From assembly GCA_035270785.1 (NCBI GenBank), contig DATESN010000009.1:1-51896 (forward strand): a DNA stretch of 51,896 nt, read 5' to 3'. The stretch is from DATESN01 sp035270785 (GTDB lineage Bacteria > Bacillota > Clostridia > Lachnospirales > Lachnospiraceae). Under the pieces are notes generated by a model, which was given only the letters and a program-made list of their open reading frames with translations, was not told the origin of the DNA and did not search any database. Each line of letters opens with the position of its first letter. The stretch's first letter is position 1. Position numbers and translations under genes: made by a program. Shown one piece after another: positions 1 to 9,319 of this stretch.

Positions 1-101
1 CTTCCATACCGTCTCCAGTATAGTACCATCGGCCGTACAGGTCTTAACCGTCGTGTTCGGGATGAGAACGGGTGTTGCCCCTGCGCGCATCGCCACCAGA
101 C
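1..101 (-). rRNA. rrf: 5S ribosomal RNA, 3' end cut off by the window
   Basis: Read on the minus strand the sequence carries the conserved 5S core (AACACCCGTTCTCATCCCGA, then the GCCGATGGTACT segment). The 5' end is near 101 and roughly 16 nt of the 3' end lie outside the window. It begins only about 70 nt downstream of the 16S 3' end, so no 23S gene lies between 16S and 5S in this operon. The 5S end is placed by similarity to the family, so it is good to a few bases. Confidence 0.93.
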
Positions 102-164
102 AAATTAACTTATTTAACCTTTTCACATATGACAACTTACCAGAAACGCAACCCTTACTTCTAT

Positions 165-1709
<1,545 letters not shown>

Positions 1710-2044
1710 AGTTTAATTCCTTGGTCAAAATCAACATCTAGCTAATTTTTTCCGTTGTTTCGATAAATCGAAACACTTTACTGTTTTTGTTCTGGTTCGT
1801 TCTTCTTTCGAAGAACATTCGTTTCAAAAATTTTCTCAAATTTTTCAGGTTCGTTAAAACCTGTTTGAATCTTAAAGATTCATCATCATAATGAATTTTC
1901 AAGGTTGCATTACTATTTAGGAATTAACTTTGCCTTAACAAGTTAAGGCATTTTTACCCTTGGTTTAATCGGGTAAAATATCCTAGGAATTTCTTCCTAT
2001 TTCAATGTTCATTTGTTGTTGCTTTTTTCAAACGCAACTCACTA

Positions 2045-2073
2045 ATAATAACATGTTCGTTTTTAATTGTCAA
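2045..2073 (-). promoter_or_regulatory. rRNA operon promoter P2, with extended -10
   Basis: On the minus strand a consensus TTGACA (2073-2068) is followed after 17 bp by TATTAT (2050-2045), preceded by TGT, which makes an extended -10. It is the downstream member of a tandem pair. The match to a vegetative sigma-A promoter is nearly perfect. Confidence 0.85.
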
Positions 2074-2138
2074 CACTTTTTTTCAAAAATTATTCCACCG
2101 CATCTGTTATCAGTCTATTGTTTCGCGAGTGGAATTTT

Positions 2139-2167
2139 ATTATATCTCAGTATGCCAAAAAAGTCAA
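2139..2167 (-). promoter_or_regulatory. rRNA operon promoter P1
   Basis: On the minus strand TTGACT (2167-2162) is followed after exactly 17 bp by a perfect TATAAT (2144-2139). It lies about 430 bp upstream of the 16S 5' end and 94 bp upstream of a second, equally spaced promoter, the tandem arrangement usual for rRNA operons. Assignment is by sequence and context. Confidence 0.8.
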
Positions 2168-2294
2168 CGAATTTTTCTTAAAATAATCGCTTAATATTCC
2201 TTCTTTTTTTTCATACAAGATGTAGTATCTTTTAAAAATTAAGCACTATTTTCTAACGATATTTGCTCATATTGTTGCTCTTATTTATATTAAT

Positions 2295-2328
2295 AAAAAA
2301 AAGACCCTATTTTTAAGGTCCTTTTTTA
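2295..2328 (-). terminator. Terminator downstream of tRNA-Ser
   Basis: The arms GACC and GGTC are flanked by an A-run (2295-2302) and a T-run (2321-2327), forming an A/T-extended hairpin with one bulged base. It lies just 3' of the minus-strand tRNA-Ser and before the rRNA promoters. The symmetry makes it potentially bidirectional. Confidence 0.65.
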
Positions 2329-2355
2329 TTAGTACAGCTTAGATACTCATATGAA

Positions 2356-2443
2356 CGGAGAAAGAGGGATTTGAACCCTCGCGCCGTGTAAACGACCTAC
2401 ACCCTTAGCAGGGGCGCCTCTTCAGCCTCTTGAGTATTTCTCC
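2356..2443 (-). tRNA. tRNA-Ser (anticodon GCU)
   Basis: An 88-nt class II tRNA. The acceptor strands GGAGAAA and TTTCTCC pair, the anticodon loop reads CTGCTAA (anticodon GCU, reading AGC/AGU), there is a long serine-type variable arm, and the T loop is GTTCAAATC-like. CCA is not encoded. A terminator follows at 2295-2328. Confidence 0.95.
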
Positions 2444-2583
2444 ATAGGAATGTAACTTCCTCGTCTGATACGCTATCCACTACCAATATAAAGTTGATAC
2501 GTCTCATTCGTGACGCAAATGTTATTATACTAAAGGGGATATTGTTTGTCAATTAGTTTTTCGTTTGTTTTCTGTTTTTTTTC

Positions 2584-3294
2584 TTAGCTTGTATATTCTC
2601 TTATTACCGCCTCTATTCTGGACTTTACTTGTTCCGCAATTTCATTGGTCTTCATGTTTTTATATTCATCGTAATATAGAGGTGGCAGGTATATTAATTT
2701 AACTGTAATTGGTTTTATTGATTTTTCGTCAAATGGTTTGAATGAGTCTATGAGTGCACATGGGACAATGGGGCATTTTGATTTTGTCGCACACTTAAAG
2801 CTACCACCTTTAAATTCCAAGAGGTTATTTCCATTTTTACTTCTTGTTCCTTCGGCGAAGATCAGATAGTTTCTTCCATTCTCTACTTCTTTTGCCACTT
2901 TATTAATTACTTGCATGGATTGCTTAATGTCATCCCTGTCAATCACCTCAGAACCAATTGCCCCTATGATCTGTTTTATTAAGATAAGATTACTTACTTC
3001 TTTCTTAATAACAAAAGCAAAGGGTACAGGACATGAATCTAAAAATGAAAGTACATCATAAAGACCTTGATGATTTGGATAAAGCATAAAGCCATTTTCC
3101 TTAGGAATGTTTTCTAAGCCGTGGGTTTCAATTGTAACTCGACCTGCACGGTTTGCTTTTTGTGTAATGTGTCTTATTACTTGATATCCTTTTTCATAGC
3201 TAATACTTTTATGAATACTACACCACCATATTTGAAACCAGTAATATGGTGTTTTTAAAAAAAGATGAAAAGCCATTACTAATATTCTACGCAT
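2584..3294 (-). CDS. plsC: 1-acyl-sn-glycerol-3-phosphate acyltransferase (PlsC family)
   Basis: This 236-residue protein would acylate lysophosphatidic acid to phosphatidic acid at the membrane face, the second acylation of phospholipid synthesis. The family's catalytic NHxxxxD motif is present as NHQGLYD near residues 74-80, and the acceptor-binding motif appears as FAEGTRS near 148-154. A hydrophobic N-terminus (residues 1-25) fits peripheral membrane attachment. Length is normal for the family. It is the last gene of a minus-strand run that begins with the fumarase subunits, 38 bp after the beta subunit; the pairing has no evident metabolic logic. The ribosome-binding site is weak. Confidence 0.88.
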   Translation of the reverse strand: MRRILVMAFHLFLKTPYYWFQIWWCSIHKSISYEKGYQVIRHITQKANRAGRVTIETHGLENIPKENGFMLYPNHQGLYDVLSFLDSCPVPFAFVIKKEVSNLILIKQIIGAIGSEVIDRDDIKQSMQVINKVAKEVENGRNYLIFAEGTRSKNGNNLLEFKGGSFKCATKSKCPIVPCALIDSFKPFDEKSIKPITVKLIYLPPLYYDEYKNMKTNEIAEQVKSRIEAVIREYTS

Positions 3295-3332
3295 ATATAT
3301 CTCTTTTCTATTATTGCTTACTATTCTATTTT

Positions 3333-3899
3333 TTATAAAATCTCTGCTTCTTTACATTTATACTCTTCTATGGCAGTTTCGTAAAGGTTATTCCCTTCAC
3401 AATCAATAACTACAATTACTGGAAAATCTACAACTTGTAATTTACGAATGGCTTCTGTGCCTAAATCATCATATGCAACTATCGTTGAATCAACTATCGC
3501 TTTTGATAAGAGTGCCCCCGCCCCTCCTACTGCTGCAAAGTATACTGCTTGATTTCTAATGATTGCCTCTATTACATCCTCTGATCTTTTTCCTTTTCCA
3601 ATCATTCCTTTTAATCCAAGGTCCAAAAGCATCGGTGTATATTTATCCATGCGGCTAGCAGTTGTTGGACCGGCTGATCCAATCACCCTTCCTTCTCTAG
3701 CAGGTGATGGTCCCATATAGTAAATAATATTATTCTCCAAAATAATAGGAATTCCCTTATCATCTTGAAGCGATTCATACATTCTCTTATGCGCCGCATC
3801 TCTTGCTGTATAAATGATTCCCGTTATAAATACATAATCTCCTGACTTTAACCCTTTTACGACTTCTTTACTGATAGGAGCTTCTATATGTTTATTCAT
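3333..3899 (-). CDS. fumB: Fumarate hydratase class I, beta (C-terminal) subunit
   Basis: This 188-residue protein is the beta subunit of the two-subunit, iron-sulfur class I fumarase, which interconverts fumarate and L-malate. In fused FumA-type enzymes the corresponding region is the C-terminal domain; here it is separate and follows the alpha subunit. The motif GPTTASRMD and the GKG(K) stretch are typical of the family. I start it at the ATG at 3899, because AAAGGA lies 8 bp upstream and the product then begins MNKHIEAP, as in relatives. An upstream ATG at 3923 would add eight residues. The symbol follows common clostridial usage and is not the E. coli FumB. Confidence 0.88.
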   Translation of the reverse strand: MNKHIEAPISKEVVKGLKSGDYVFITGIIYTARDAAHKRMYESLQDDKGIPIILENNIIYYMGPSPAREGRVIGSAGPTTASRMDKYTPMLLDLGLKGMIGKGKRSEDVIEAIIRNQAVYFAAVGGAGALLSKAIVDSTIVAYDDLGTEAIRKLQVVDFPVIVVIDCEGNNLYETAIEEYKCKEAEIL

Positions 3900-4018
3900 A
3901 TGTAGTATCCTTTCTAAGTTCATTTTGATTCCTGTTTCTTCTATATATAGTGTCCTTTATATAATCTTTATCTATATACATTATCATTCTCCATCTATAT
4001 AGAAGAAACTCTTTTCTA

Positions 4019-4861
4019 TTATATTGTTCTAACTGCATGTCTATTTACATGACAACAAATATTAATTCCTACAGGAAGCCCAGCAATATGGGTTGCATAG
4101 GTGTTAATGTTAACTGCTAATGCGGTTGTTGTTCCTCCCATGCCACCTGGTCCTATTCCTAATTTGTTAATTGTGTCTAATAACTCTTTTTCCATTTCTT
4201 CTATATAAGGTATTTTAGAATGTGTGTCTACAGACCTTGTTAATGCTTTTTTTGCCATAAGCGCACATTTTTCAAAAGTTCCTCCAATTCCAACACCTAT
4301 TACCATAGGCGGACACGCGTTAGGACCTGCTTCTTTTACTGCTGTAATAACCGCATTCTTAACTCCTTCTATTCCATCAGATGGTTTTAACATCACAACA
4401 CGACTCATGTTCTCACTTCCAAAACCTTTTGGTGCAACCGTAATCTTAACATTATTTCCCGAAACTATTTCATAATGAATAATAGCCGGTGTGTTATCTT
4501 TTGTATTTTCCCTTAAAAGTGGATCTCCTACTACTGACTTTCTTAAATATCCGTCCACATATCCTTTGCGAACACCTTCATGAATGGCATCTTCTAAAAC
4601 ACCACCTTCAAAATGAACGTCCTGGCCAATTTCCATAAATATGACCGTCATACCTGTATCTTGACAAATGGGTATTAAATCACTCCCTGCAATTTCAAGG
4701 TTTTCTTGTAACTGATTCAATATTTGTTTTCCTAATGGTGATTTTTCTGTTTCACAAGCAAGGTTCATGGCTTTTGTCATGTCTTTTGATAAAAAATAAT
4801 TGGCTTCTATGCACATTTCCTTTATGTTTCTTGTTACCTCTGATAATTGGATTATCCTCAC
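4019..4861 (-). CDS. fumA: Fumarate hydratase class I, alpha (N-terminal) subunit
   Basis: This 280-residue alpha subunit holds the [4Fe-4S] cluster site of class I fumarase. Candidate cluster cysteines are in CQDTGM (near 65), in the FEKCALM segment (near 198) and in the CCHVNRH segment near the C-terminus. GSENMSR is a family signature. Translation starts at GTG with AGGAGG 7 bp upstream. The 119-bp gap before the beta subunit is AT-rich but shows no convincing terminator, so the two are probably co-transcribed. Class I fumarases are oxygen-sensitive, which suits an anaerobe. Confidence 0.9.
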   Translation of the reverse strand: MRIIQLSEVTRNIKEMCIEANYFLSKDMTKAMNLACETEKSPLGKQILNQLQENLEIAGSDLIPICQDTGMTVIFMEIGQDVHFEGGVLEDAIHEGVRKGYVDGYLRKSVVGDPLLRENTKDNTPAIIHYEIVSGNNVKITVAPKGFGSENMSRVVMLKPSDGIEGVKNAVITAVKEAGPNACPPMVIGVGIGGTFEKCALMAKKALTRSVDTHSKIPYIEEMEKELLDTINKLGIGPGGMGGTTTALAVNINTYATHIAGLPVGINICCHVNRHAVRTI

Positions 4862-4917
4862 GAAATATCCTCCTGCTTTTATATAGATTATGTATTATCT
4901 TTTTATTATAACTTTAA

Positions 4918-6102
4918 TTATAACTTTAATCTCTTAGCTTCTTTATTTAAGTAGACCACAAATAATATTAAAATCACAGGGAAAATAATGGCGGCTAAAA
5001 GACCTAGATGTAAATCATTTGTCCTATTTGATATAATTCCAACTAATCCCGGGCCCGAGGAGCAACCAAGATCACCTGCCAATGCTAAAATTGCAAACAT
5101 GGCCATACCCCCCCTAGGATAATACTTTGCGGAGAGACTAAATACACCTGGCCACATAATACCCACTGAAAAACCACAGATAGCACATCCCATTAATGCA
5201 AGAATAGGATTAGGGGAAAACACTGCCACCAAATAACTACCTATACATAAAATGCTGCTACCTAAAATAACCTTTTTCAGATTCATCTTTGCACCAAAAA
5301 TACCGTATATTGTTCTGGAAGTACCCATAAGAATTGCAAAGGTACAAGGACCTAATAAATCACCAACTGTTTTAGATACTTTTAAACCGCTTTCTGCAAA
5401 AAAAGATGCCCATTGAGACATTGCTTGTTCCGATGCCCCAGAACAAATCATAAGAACAAAAAAAATCCAGAATATCTTAACCTTAAATAACTGTCTAAGA
5501 GGCATACTCCCATCCTCATGTTCCAATGTACGAATTGGCACTTTACTACATAAAAAAGCAGTAAAAAAGGGAATTATTGCCCATAACATCGGTAGATATC
5601 TCCAATATCTAATTCCTATTGTTTGGAAAAAAAGAGTGGAAAGAAGAACCACACTAACTTGTCCCCAACAATAGAATGAATGCAGCAAACTCATGGCTGA
5701 TTCCTTTTCATCTCCCGGTAATGCCTCCACGATAGGACTTACTAGTACCTCAATAAGACCGCCACCAACCGCATTTATCATGGTTGCAATGATGAGTCCA
5801 TTAAATGGATTTGAAAAAAGGTTGGGAAGTAAGCCGAGACTGATTAAACCCACTCCGCAAAGTAATTCCGCAAGGACTAATGCCACACGATATCCAATCT
5901 TCTCCACATATTTAGCTGCAATTAAATCCGTTATAATCTGAACACCAAAATTTAAGGAAATCAGTAATGCTATCTTTTCAATGGAAATCGAAAACTCCTT
6001 TTGAAATGTTACAAATAATAAAGTCACCAAATTATTAACAATGGCTTGGGTAACAAGTCCTAAGTAACTGGCATATTTTGTATGTCGGAATGTATAAGTC
6101 AT
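4918..6102 (-). CDS. MFS transporter
   Basis: This 394-residue membrane protein has about twelve hydrophobic segments in two six-helix halves separated by a charged loop (near 190-205, around VPIRTLEHEDGS), the layout of the Major Facilitator Superfamily. The substrate cannot be told from sequence. The spacing of glycine-rich helices resembles the sugar/fucose-permease branch, but that is only an impression. It lies immediately upstream of the fumarase genes on the same strand, so a link with C4-acid metabolism is possible but unproven. The start is ATG with a GGGG-rich ribosome-binding site. Confidence 0.8.
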   Translation of the reverse strand: MTYTFRHTKYASYLGLVTQAIVNNLVTLLFVTFQKEFSISIEKIALLISLNFGVQIITDLIAAKYVEKIGYRVALVLAELLCGVGLISLGLLPNLFSNPFNGLIIATMINAVGGGLIEVLVSPIVEALPGDEKESAMSLLHSFYCWGQVSVVLLSTLFFQTIGIRYWRYLPMLWAIIPFFTAFLCSKVPIRTLEHEDGSMPLRQLFKVKIFWIFFVLMICSGASEQAMSQWASFFAESGLKVSKTVGDLLGPCTFAILMGTSRTIYGIFGAKMNLKKVILGSSILCIGSYLVAVFSPNPILALMGCAICGFSVGIMWPGVFSLSAKYYPRGGMAMFAILALAGDLGCSSGPGLVGIISNRTNDLHLGLLAAIIFPVILILFVVYLNKEAKRLKL

Positions 6103-6194
6103 ATAGTACCCCTACTTCTTTGTCTTTAAATAATCTCATTTTTAAGTAATACTGTAAAATCTCTAAAGAACAAGTTTTTATTTTTATTTTAAAT

Positions 6195-6683
6195 TTATTC
6201 TTCACTATCTAAATTTATTAAATTTTGATACACACTCTTTTCGGGTGTAGAATCAGGTATTTCTATAATATTCAATGTTTTTCTATAAAATTCTATGGCG
6301 TCATCTACCCATCCAATAATGGCATAACCATATCCATTTTCTTTCATACCCATTAAGGTGTGAAATAACAGTGCTTGTCCTATTCCCGCACCTTTTTCAT
6401 TGCTTTTAATTCCTATCGGTCCGAGAAACCCCTTGGCCGTGGCATCATAACAAGAAAACCCAACGATTTCCCCTTTCTTAATTGCTACATAGCATGAAAT
6501 AGGGCTGTTCATAAGTGCGTATTCACTTTCATCCGCCCAATTTTGCGTATATTCTTTTTTAATAAAATCAAGTATCTTAGTTTTGTCTGGACTCATCGCC
6601 CTTTTTATAGTAATCCCATTTAATGCTAACTTATCGGAATCAAACTTGCATTTAAAATCATAAAGTTTTACTAATAAATCCAT
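6195..6683 (-). CDS. GNAT-family N-acetyltransferase
   Basis: This 162-residue GNAT-fold protein would transfer an acetyl group from acetyl-CoA to an unknown acceptor. The acetyl-CoA-binding region is the segment around SNEKGAGIGQALL (a variant of R/QxxGxG/A), followed by a C-terminal strand with AIIGWVDDAIEFYRK. The start at 6683 is chosen because AGGAGG lies 7 bp upstream, inside the last codons of the esterase gene; a start at 6722 would give an implausible overlap. It is translationally coupled to the upstream esterase (2-bp gap). Function of the pair is unknown. Confidence 0.8.
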   Translation of the reverse strand: MDLLVKLYDFKCKFDSDKLALNGITIKRAMSPDKTKILDFIKKEYTQNWADESEYALMNSPISCYVAIKKGEIVGFSCYDATAKGFLGPIGIKSNEKGAGIGQALLFHTLMGMKENGYGYAIIGWVDDAIEFYRKTLNIIEIPDSTPEKSVYQNLINLDSEE

Positions 6684-6685
6684 TC

Positions 6686-7489
6686 TTATGCCTCCTGTAC
6701 ATTGCAACCAATGGGTAACCACTCAAGCACCCTTTGGATCTTTTCATCCCAATACTTCCATTGATGATCTCCTTTAGATTCCTCATAAGTAACATCATAT
6801 CCTAATTTTATAAAGTAGTCCCTGGCATTCAGATTCTCTTCATACAGAAAATCCTCTGTTCCACACCAAATGTACATTTTGGGTTTTAACTGATCTTCTA
6901 CCACTAATTGCTCTGCCAAATAAAACAAATCATTACTAGAACCTTTTACATTTTCTTTACTGCCAAAAATAGTATTCCAGAATTCATCTTTTCTTTTGGA
7001 TTTATCACTTTCCATTTCTGCCACTAAATCTAGTGCACCGGAAAGGGATGCCACCGCGCCAAATGTTTGAGGAGCACCAAGCCCTAACTTAAATGCACCA
7101 TATCCCCCCATAGATAATCCAACTGCAAAGGTATCTTTTCTATCCTCTGACATATTAGGGAAAAATGTCCTACATACTCGAGGAAGTTCTTCTGAAACAA
7201 AATTCCAATATTTAAAACCATGTTCCATGTTCGAATAAAAACTTTGATGAACATTAGGCATTACAACTGCAATTCCCATCTCACTTACATATCTTTCTAT
7301 GGATGTTCTTCTGAGCCATGCTGTATGATCATCACTGATTCCATGTAGCAAATAAAGTGTAGGATATTTTCCTTCTGGGCTCATTCCCTTCATTCCTACT
7401 TGAAATTTTGTCTTTTGTGGTATAATTACATCCATATTTACCATCATTTCTAATTCATCTGAAAAAAAGCTAATCTGCATTAATGCCAT
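6686..7489 (-). CDS. Putative esterase (PF00756, esterase D / tributyrin-esterase type)
   Basis: This 267-residue alpha/beta hydrolase resembles S-formylglutathione hydrolase and EstA-type carboxylesterases. The nucleophile elbow GLSMGG puts the catalytic serine at residue 126, HGISDDHTAW near residue 49 is the oxyanion-hole region, and GDHQWKYWD near 240-250 supplies the histidine. No signal peptide is seen, so it is cytoplasmic. Relatives remove acetyl or feruloyl groups from small esters; in a plant-fibre degrader deacetylation of imported oligosaccharides is possible, but this is inference. It is coupled to the downstream GNAT gene. Confidence 0.85.
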   Translation of the reverse strand: MALMQISFFSDELEMMVNMDVIIPQKTKFQVGMKGMSPEGKYPTLYLLHGISDDHTAWLRRTSIERYVSEMGIAVVMPNVHQSFYSNMEHGFKYWNFVSEELPRVCRTFFPNMSEDRKDTFAVGLSMGGYGAFKLGLGAPQTFGAVASLSGALDLVAEMESDKSKRKDEFWNTIFGSKENVKGSSNDLFYLAEQLVVEDQLKPKMYIWCGTEDFLYEENLNARDYFIKLGYDVTYEESKGDHQWKYWDEKIQRVLEWLPIGCNVQEA

Positions 7490-7636
7490 ATTATGATGTC
7501 CTCCATGGGCATTCTAAAGTAGTGTTTAGTTATAATTTGTCGGTTTATAAGCTAATACTGCTATTATATTAAATTTGTATGGCGTTTACAAGTCAAATAC
7601 TACCACTTAGTTTTATTTAATAACATATTCTTAGGA

Positions 7637-7665
7637 TAGCCAAATTTTTAAATTTATGTTATAAT
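7637..7665 (+). promoter_or_regulatory. Candidate promoter of the ABC-F gene
   Basis: A perfect TATAAT (7660-7665) preceded by TGT forms an extended -10. The -35 at 17 bp (TAGCCA, 7637-7642) matches consensus at four of six positions. It lies 65 bp before the ABC-F start codon, in the gap between divergent genes. Confidence 0.55.
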
Positions 7666-7730
7666 TTCAAAGCATTTTATAAGGTAACTATTGTAACGTT
7701 ATAATTTTATTACATTGATAGGAGTCACAA

Positions 7731-9287
7731 ATGAGTATTTTAAATGTTGAAAACTTGTCTCACGGTTTTGGCGATAGAGCCATCTTTCAAGATGTTTCTT
7801 TCCGTTTATTAAAGGGGGAACACATTGGATTAATTGGAGCTAATGGTGAAGGTAAATCTACCTTTATGAATATTATTACTGGTAAACTTATGCCTGATGA
7901 AGGTAATGTGGAGTGGGCAAAAAATATACGTGTTGGTTATTTAGACCAACATACTGTTTTAAGTAAAGGAATGTCAATGCGAGATGTCTTATCGTCAGCC
8001 TTCGATTTTCTTTACGATATGGAAACTCGCATGAATGAAATCTGCAACAAAATGGGGGATGCCACAGAAGAAGAATTAGAACTTTACATGGACGAGCTAG
8101 GCACCATTCAGGATTTACTAACCATGCATGATTTTTATCTAATTGATTCTAAGGTAGATGAAGTTGCCAGGGCTTTAGGTCTTATGGATCTTGGCTTGGA
8201 TAATGATGTAACTGCCCTTAGTGGTGGACAACGAACGAAAGTGTTACTGGGAAAATTATTATTAGAAAAGCCCGACATTTTATTATTAGATGAACCTACA
8301 AACTATCTAGATATAGAACATATTGAATGGCTAAAGAGATACTTAAATGAATATGAGAATGCTTTTATCCTAATATCCCATGATATCCCTTTTTTAGATA
8401 GTGTAATAAATATCATATATCACATGGATAACCAGCAATTATGTCGCTATGTGGGTGACTATTCCAAATTTGAAGAAGTCTATGCTATGAAAAAGTCTCA
8501 ATTAGAATCTGCATTCCATAAACAGCAAAAGGAAATTGATGATTTAAAAGATTTTGTTGCTCGTAACAAAGCTCGTGTTGCTACAAGAAATATGGCTATG
8601 TCTCGTCAAAAAAAGTTGGATAAAATGGATGTAATTGAATTAGCTAGTGAAAAGCCAAAGCCAGAATTTAAATTTCGCGAAGCTAGAACTCCTGGAAGAT
8701 ATATTTTCCAAACAAAAGATTTTGTAATTGGGTATGAAGAGCCTCTTTCCAAGCCTCTCTTTCTAGAAATGGAACGAGGTCAAAAGATTACATTAATTGG
8801 TGCAAACGGTATTGGAAAGACAACTCTACTAAAAAGCATATTAGGATTCATGAAGCCTTTAGAAGGAACTGTTGAACTAGGGGAAAACTTAAGCATTGGA
8901 TATTTTGAACAAGAACTAAGCAAAGCATCAAATAACTTCTGCATTGATGAGATCTGGGAGGAGTTTCCTTCCTACTCGCAATATCAAGTTCGCTCTGCAC
9001 TAGCAAAATGTGGCTTAACTACAAAACATATTGAAAGTATGGTGAAAGTATTAAGTGGTGGAGAACAGGCGAAAGTTAGGCTTTGTAAGTTAATCAATAG
9101 AGATACCAATATCTTACTTCTGGATGAACCAACCAATCATTTGGATGTTGATGCAAAAGCTGAATTAAAAAGAGCATTACAAGCATACAAAGGAAGTATT
9201 TTAATGGTCTGTCATGAACCTGAATTCTATGAAGGGTTAGCAACTGATGTTTGGGATTGCACAAAATGGACTACCAAGATCTGGTAG
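7731..9287 (+). CDS. ABC-F family ATPase (YkpA/YbiT type)
   Basis: This 518-residue soluble protein has two ABC ATPase domains and no membrane segments. Domain 1 has Walker A GANGEGKST (residues 36-44), signature LSGGQ and Walker B LLLDEPTNYLD. A linker rich in charged residues (about 250-300) follows. Domain 2 has GANGIGKTT, LSGGEQ and LLLDEPTNHLD. ABC-F proteins act on the ribosome at the E site, resolving stalled translation or, in some branches, giving antibiotic resistance. The overall plan fits the housekeeping YkpA/YbiT branch more than Vga/Lsa-type resistance proteins, but this needs a tree. The last five codons form part of a terminator. Confidence 0.88.
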   Translation: MSILNVENLSHGFGDRAIFQDVSFRLLKGEHIGLIGANGEGKSTFMNIITGKLMPDEGNVEWAKNIRVGYLDQHTVLSKGMSMRDVLSSAFDFLYDMETRMNEICNKMGDATEEELELYMDELGTIQDLLTMHDFYLIDSKVDEVARALGLMDLGLDNDVTALSGGQRTKVLLGKLLLEKPDILLLDEPTNYLDIEHIEWLKRYLNEYENAFILISHDIPFLDSVINIIYHMDNQQLCRYVGDYSKFEEVYAMKKSQLESAFHKQQKEIDDLKDFVARNKARVATRNMAMSRQKKLDKMDVIELASEKPKPEFKFREARTPGRYIFQTKDFVIGYEEPLSKPLFLEMERGQKITLIGANGIGKTTLLKSILGFMKPLEGTVELGENLSIGYFEQELSKASNNFCIDEIWEEFPSYSQYQVRSALAKCGLTTKHIESMVKVLSGGEQAKVRLCKLINRDTNILLLDEPTNHLDVDAKAELKRALQAYKGSILMVCHEPEFYEGLATDVWDCTKWTTKIW

Positions 9288-9297
9288 TCCATTTTTT
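9268..9297 (+). terminator. Terminator containing the ABC-F stop codon
   Basis: A perfect 9-bp inverted repeat (GGACTACCA and TGGTAGTCC, loop AGATC) is followed by ATTTTTTT. The stop codon TAG at 9285-9287 is inside the right arm, so the final codons of the gene double as the stem. The facing antiporter operon ends at 9320. Confidence 0.9.
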
Positions 9298-9319
9298 TAA
9301 AGATTTATAATAGTATCTA

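Larger units (their letters stand above)
1710..2294 (-). other. rRNA operon leader, no protein gene
   Basis: AT-rich leader and promoter region of the rRNA operon. It holds several small hairpins just upstream of the 16S gene (for example TGTTTCGATAAATCGAAACA near 1755-1774 and GTTCTTCTTTCGAAGAAC near 1798-1815), which probably belong to the processing region of the precursor. Two promoters are annotated separately. No reading frame here looks like a gene. Confidence 0.7.
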
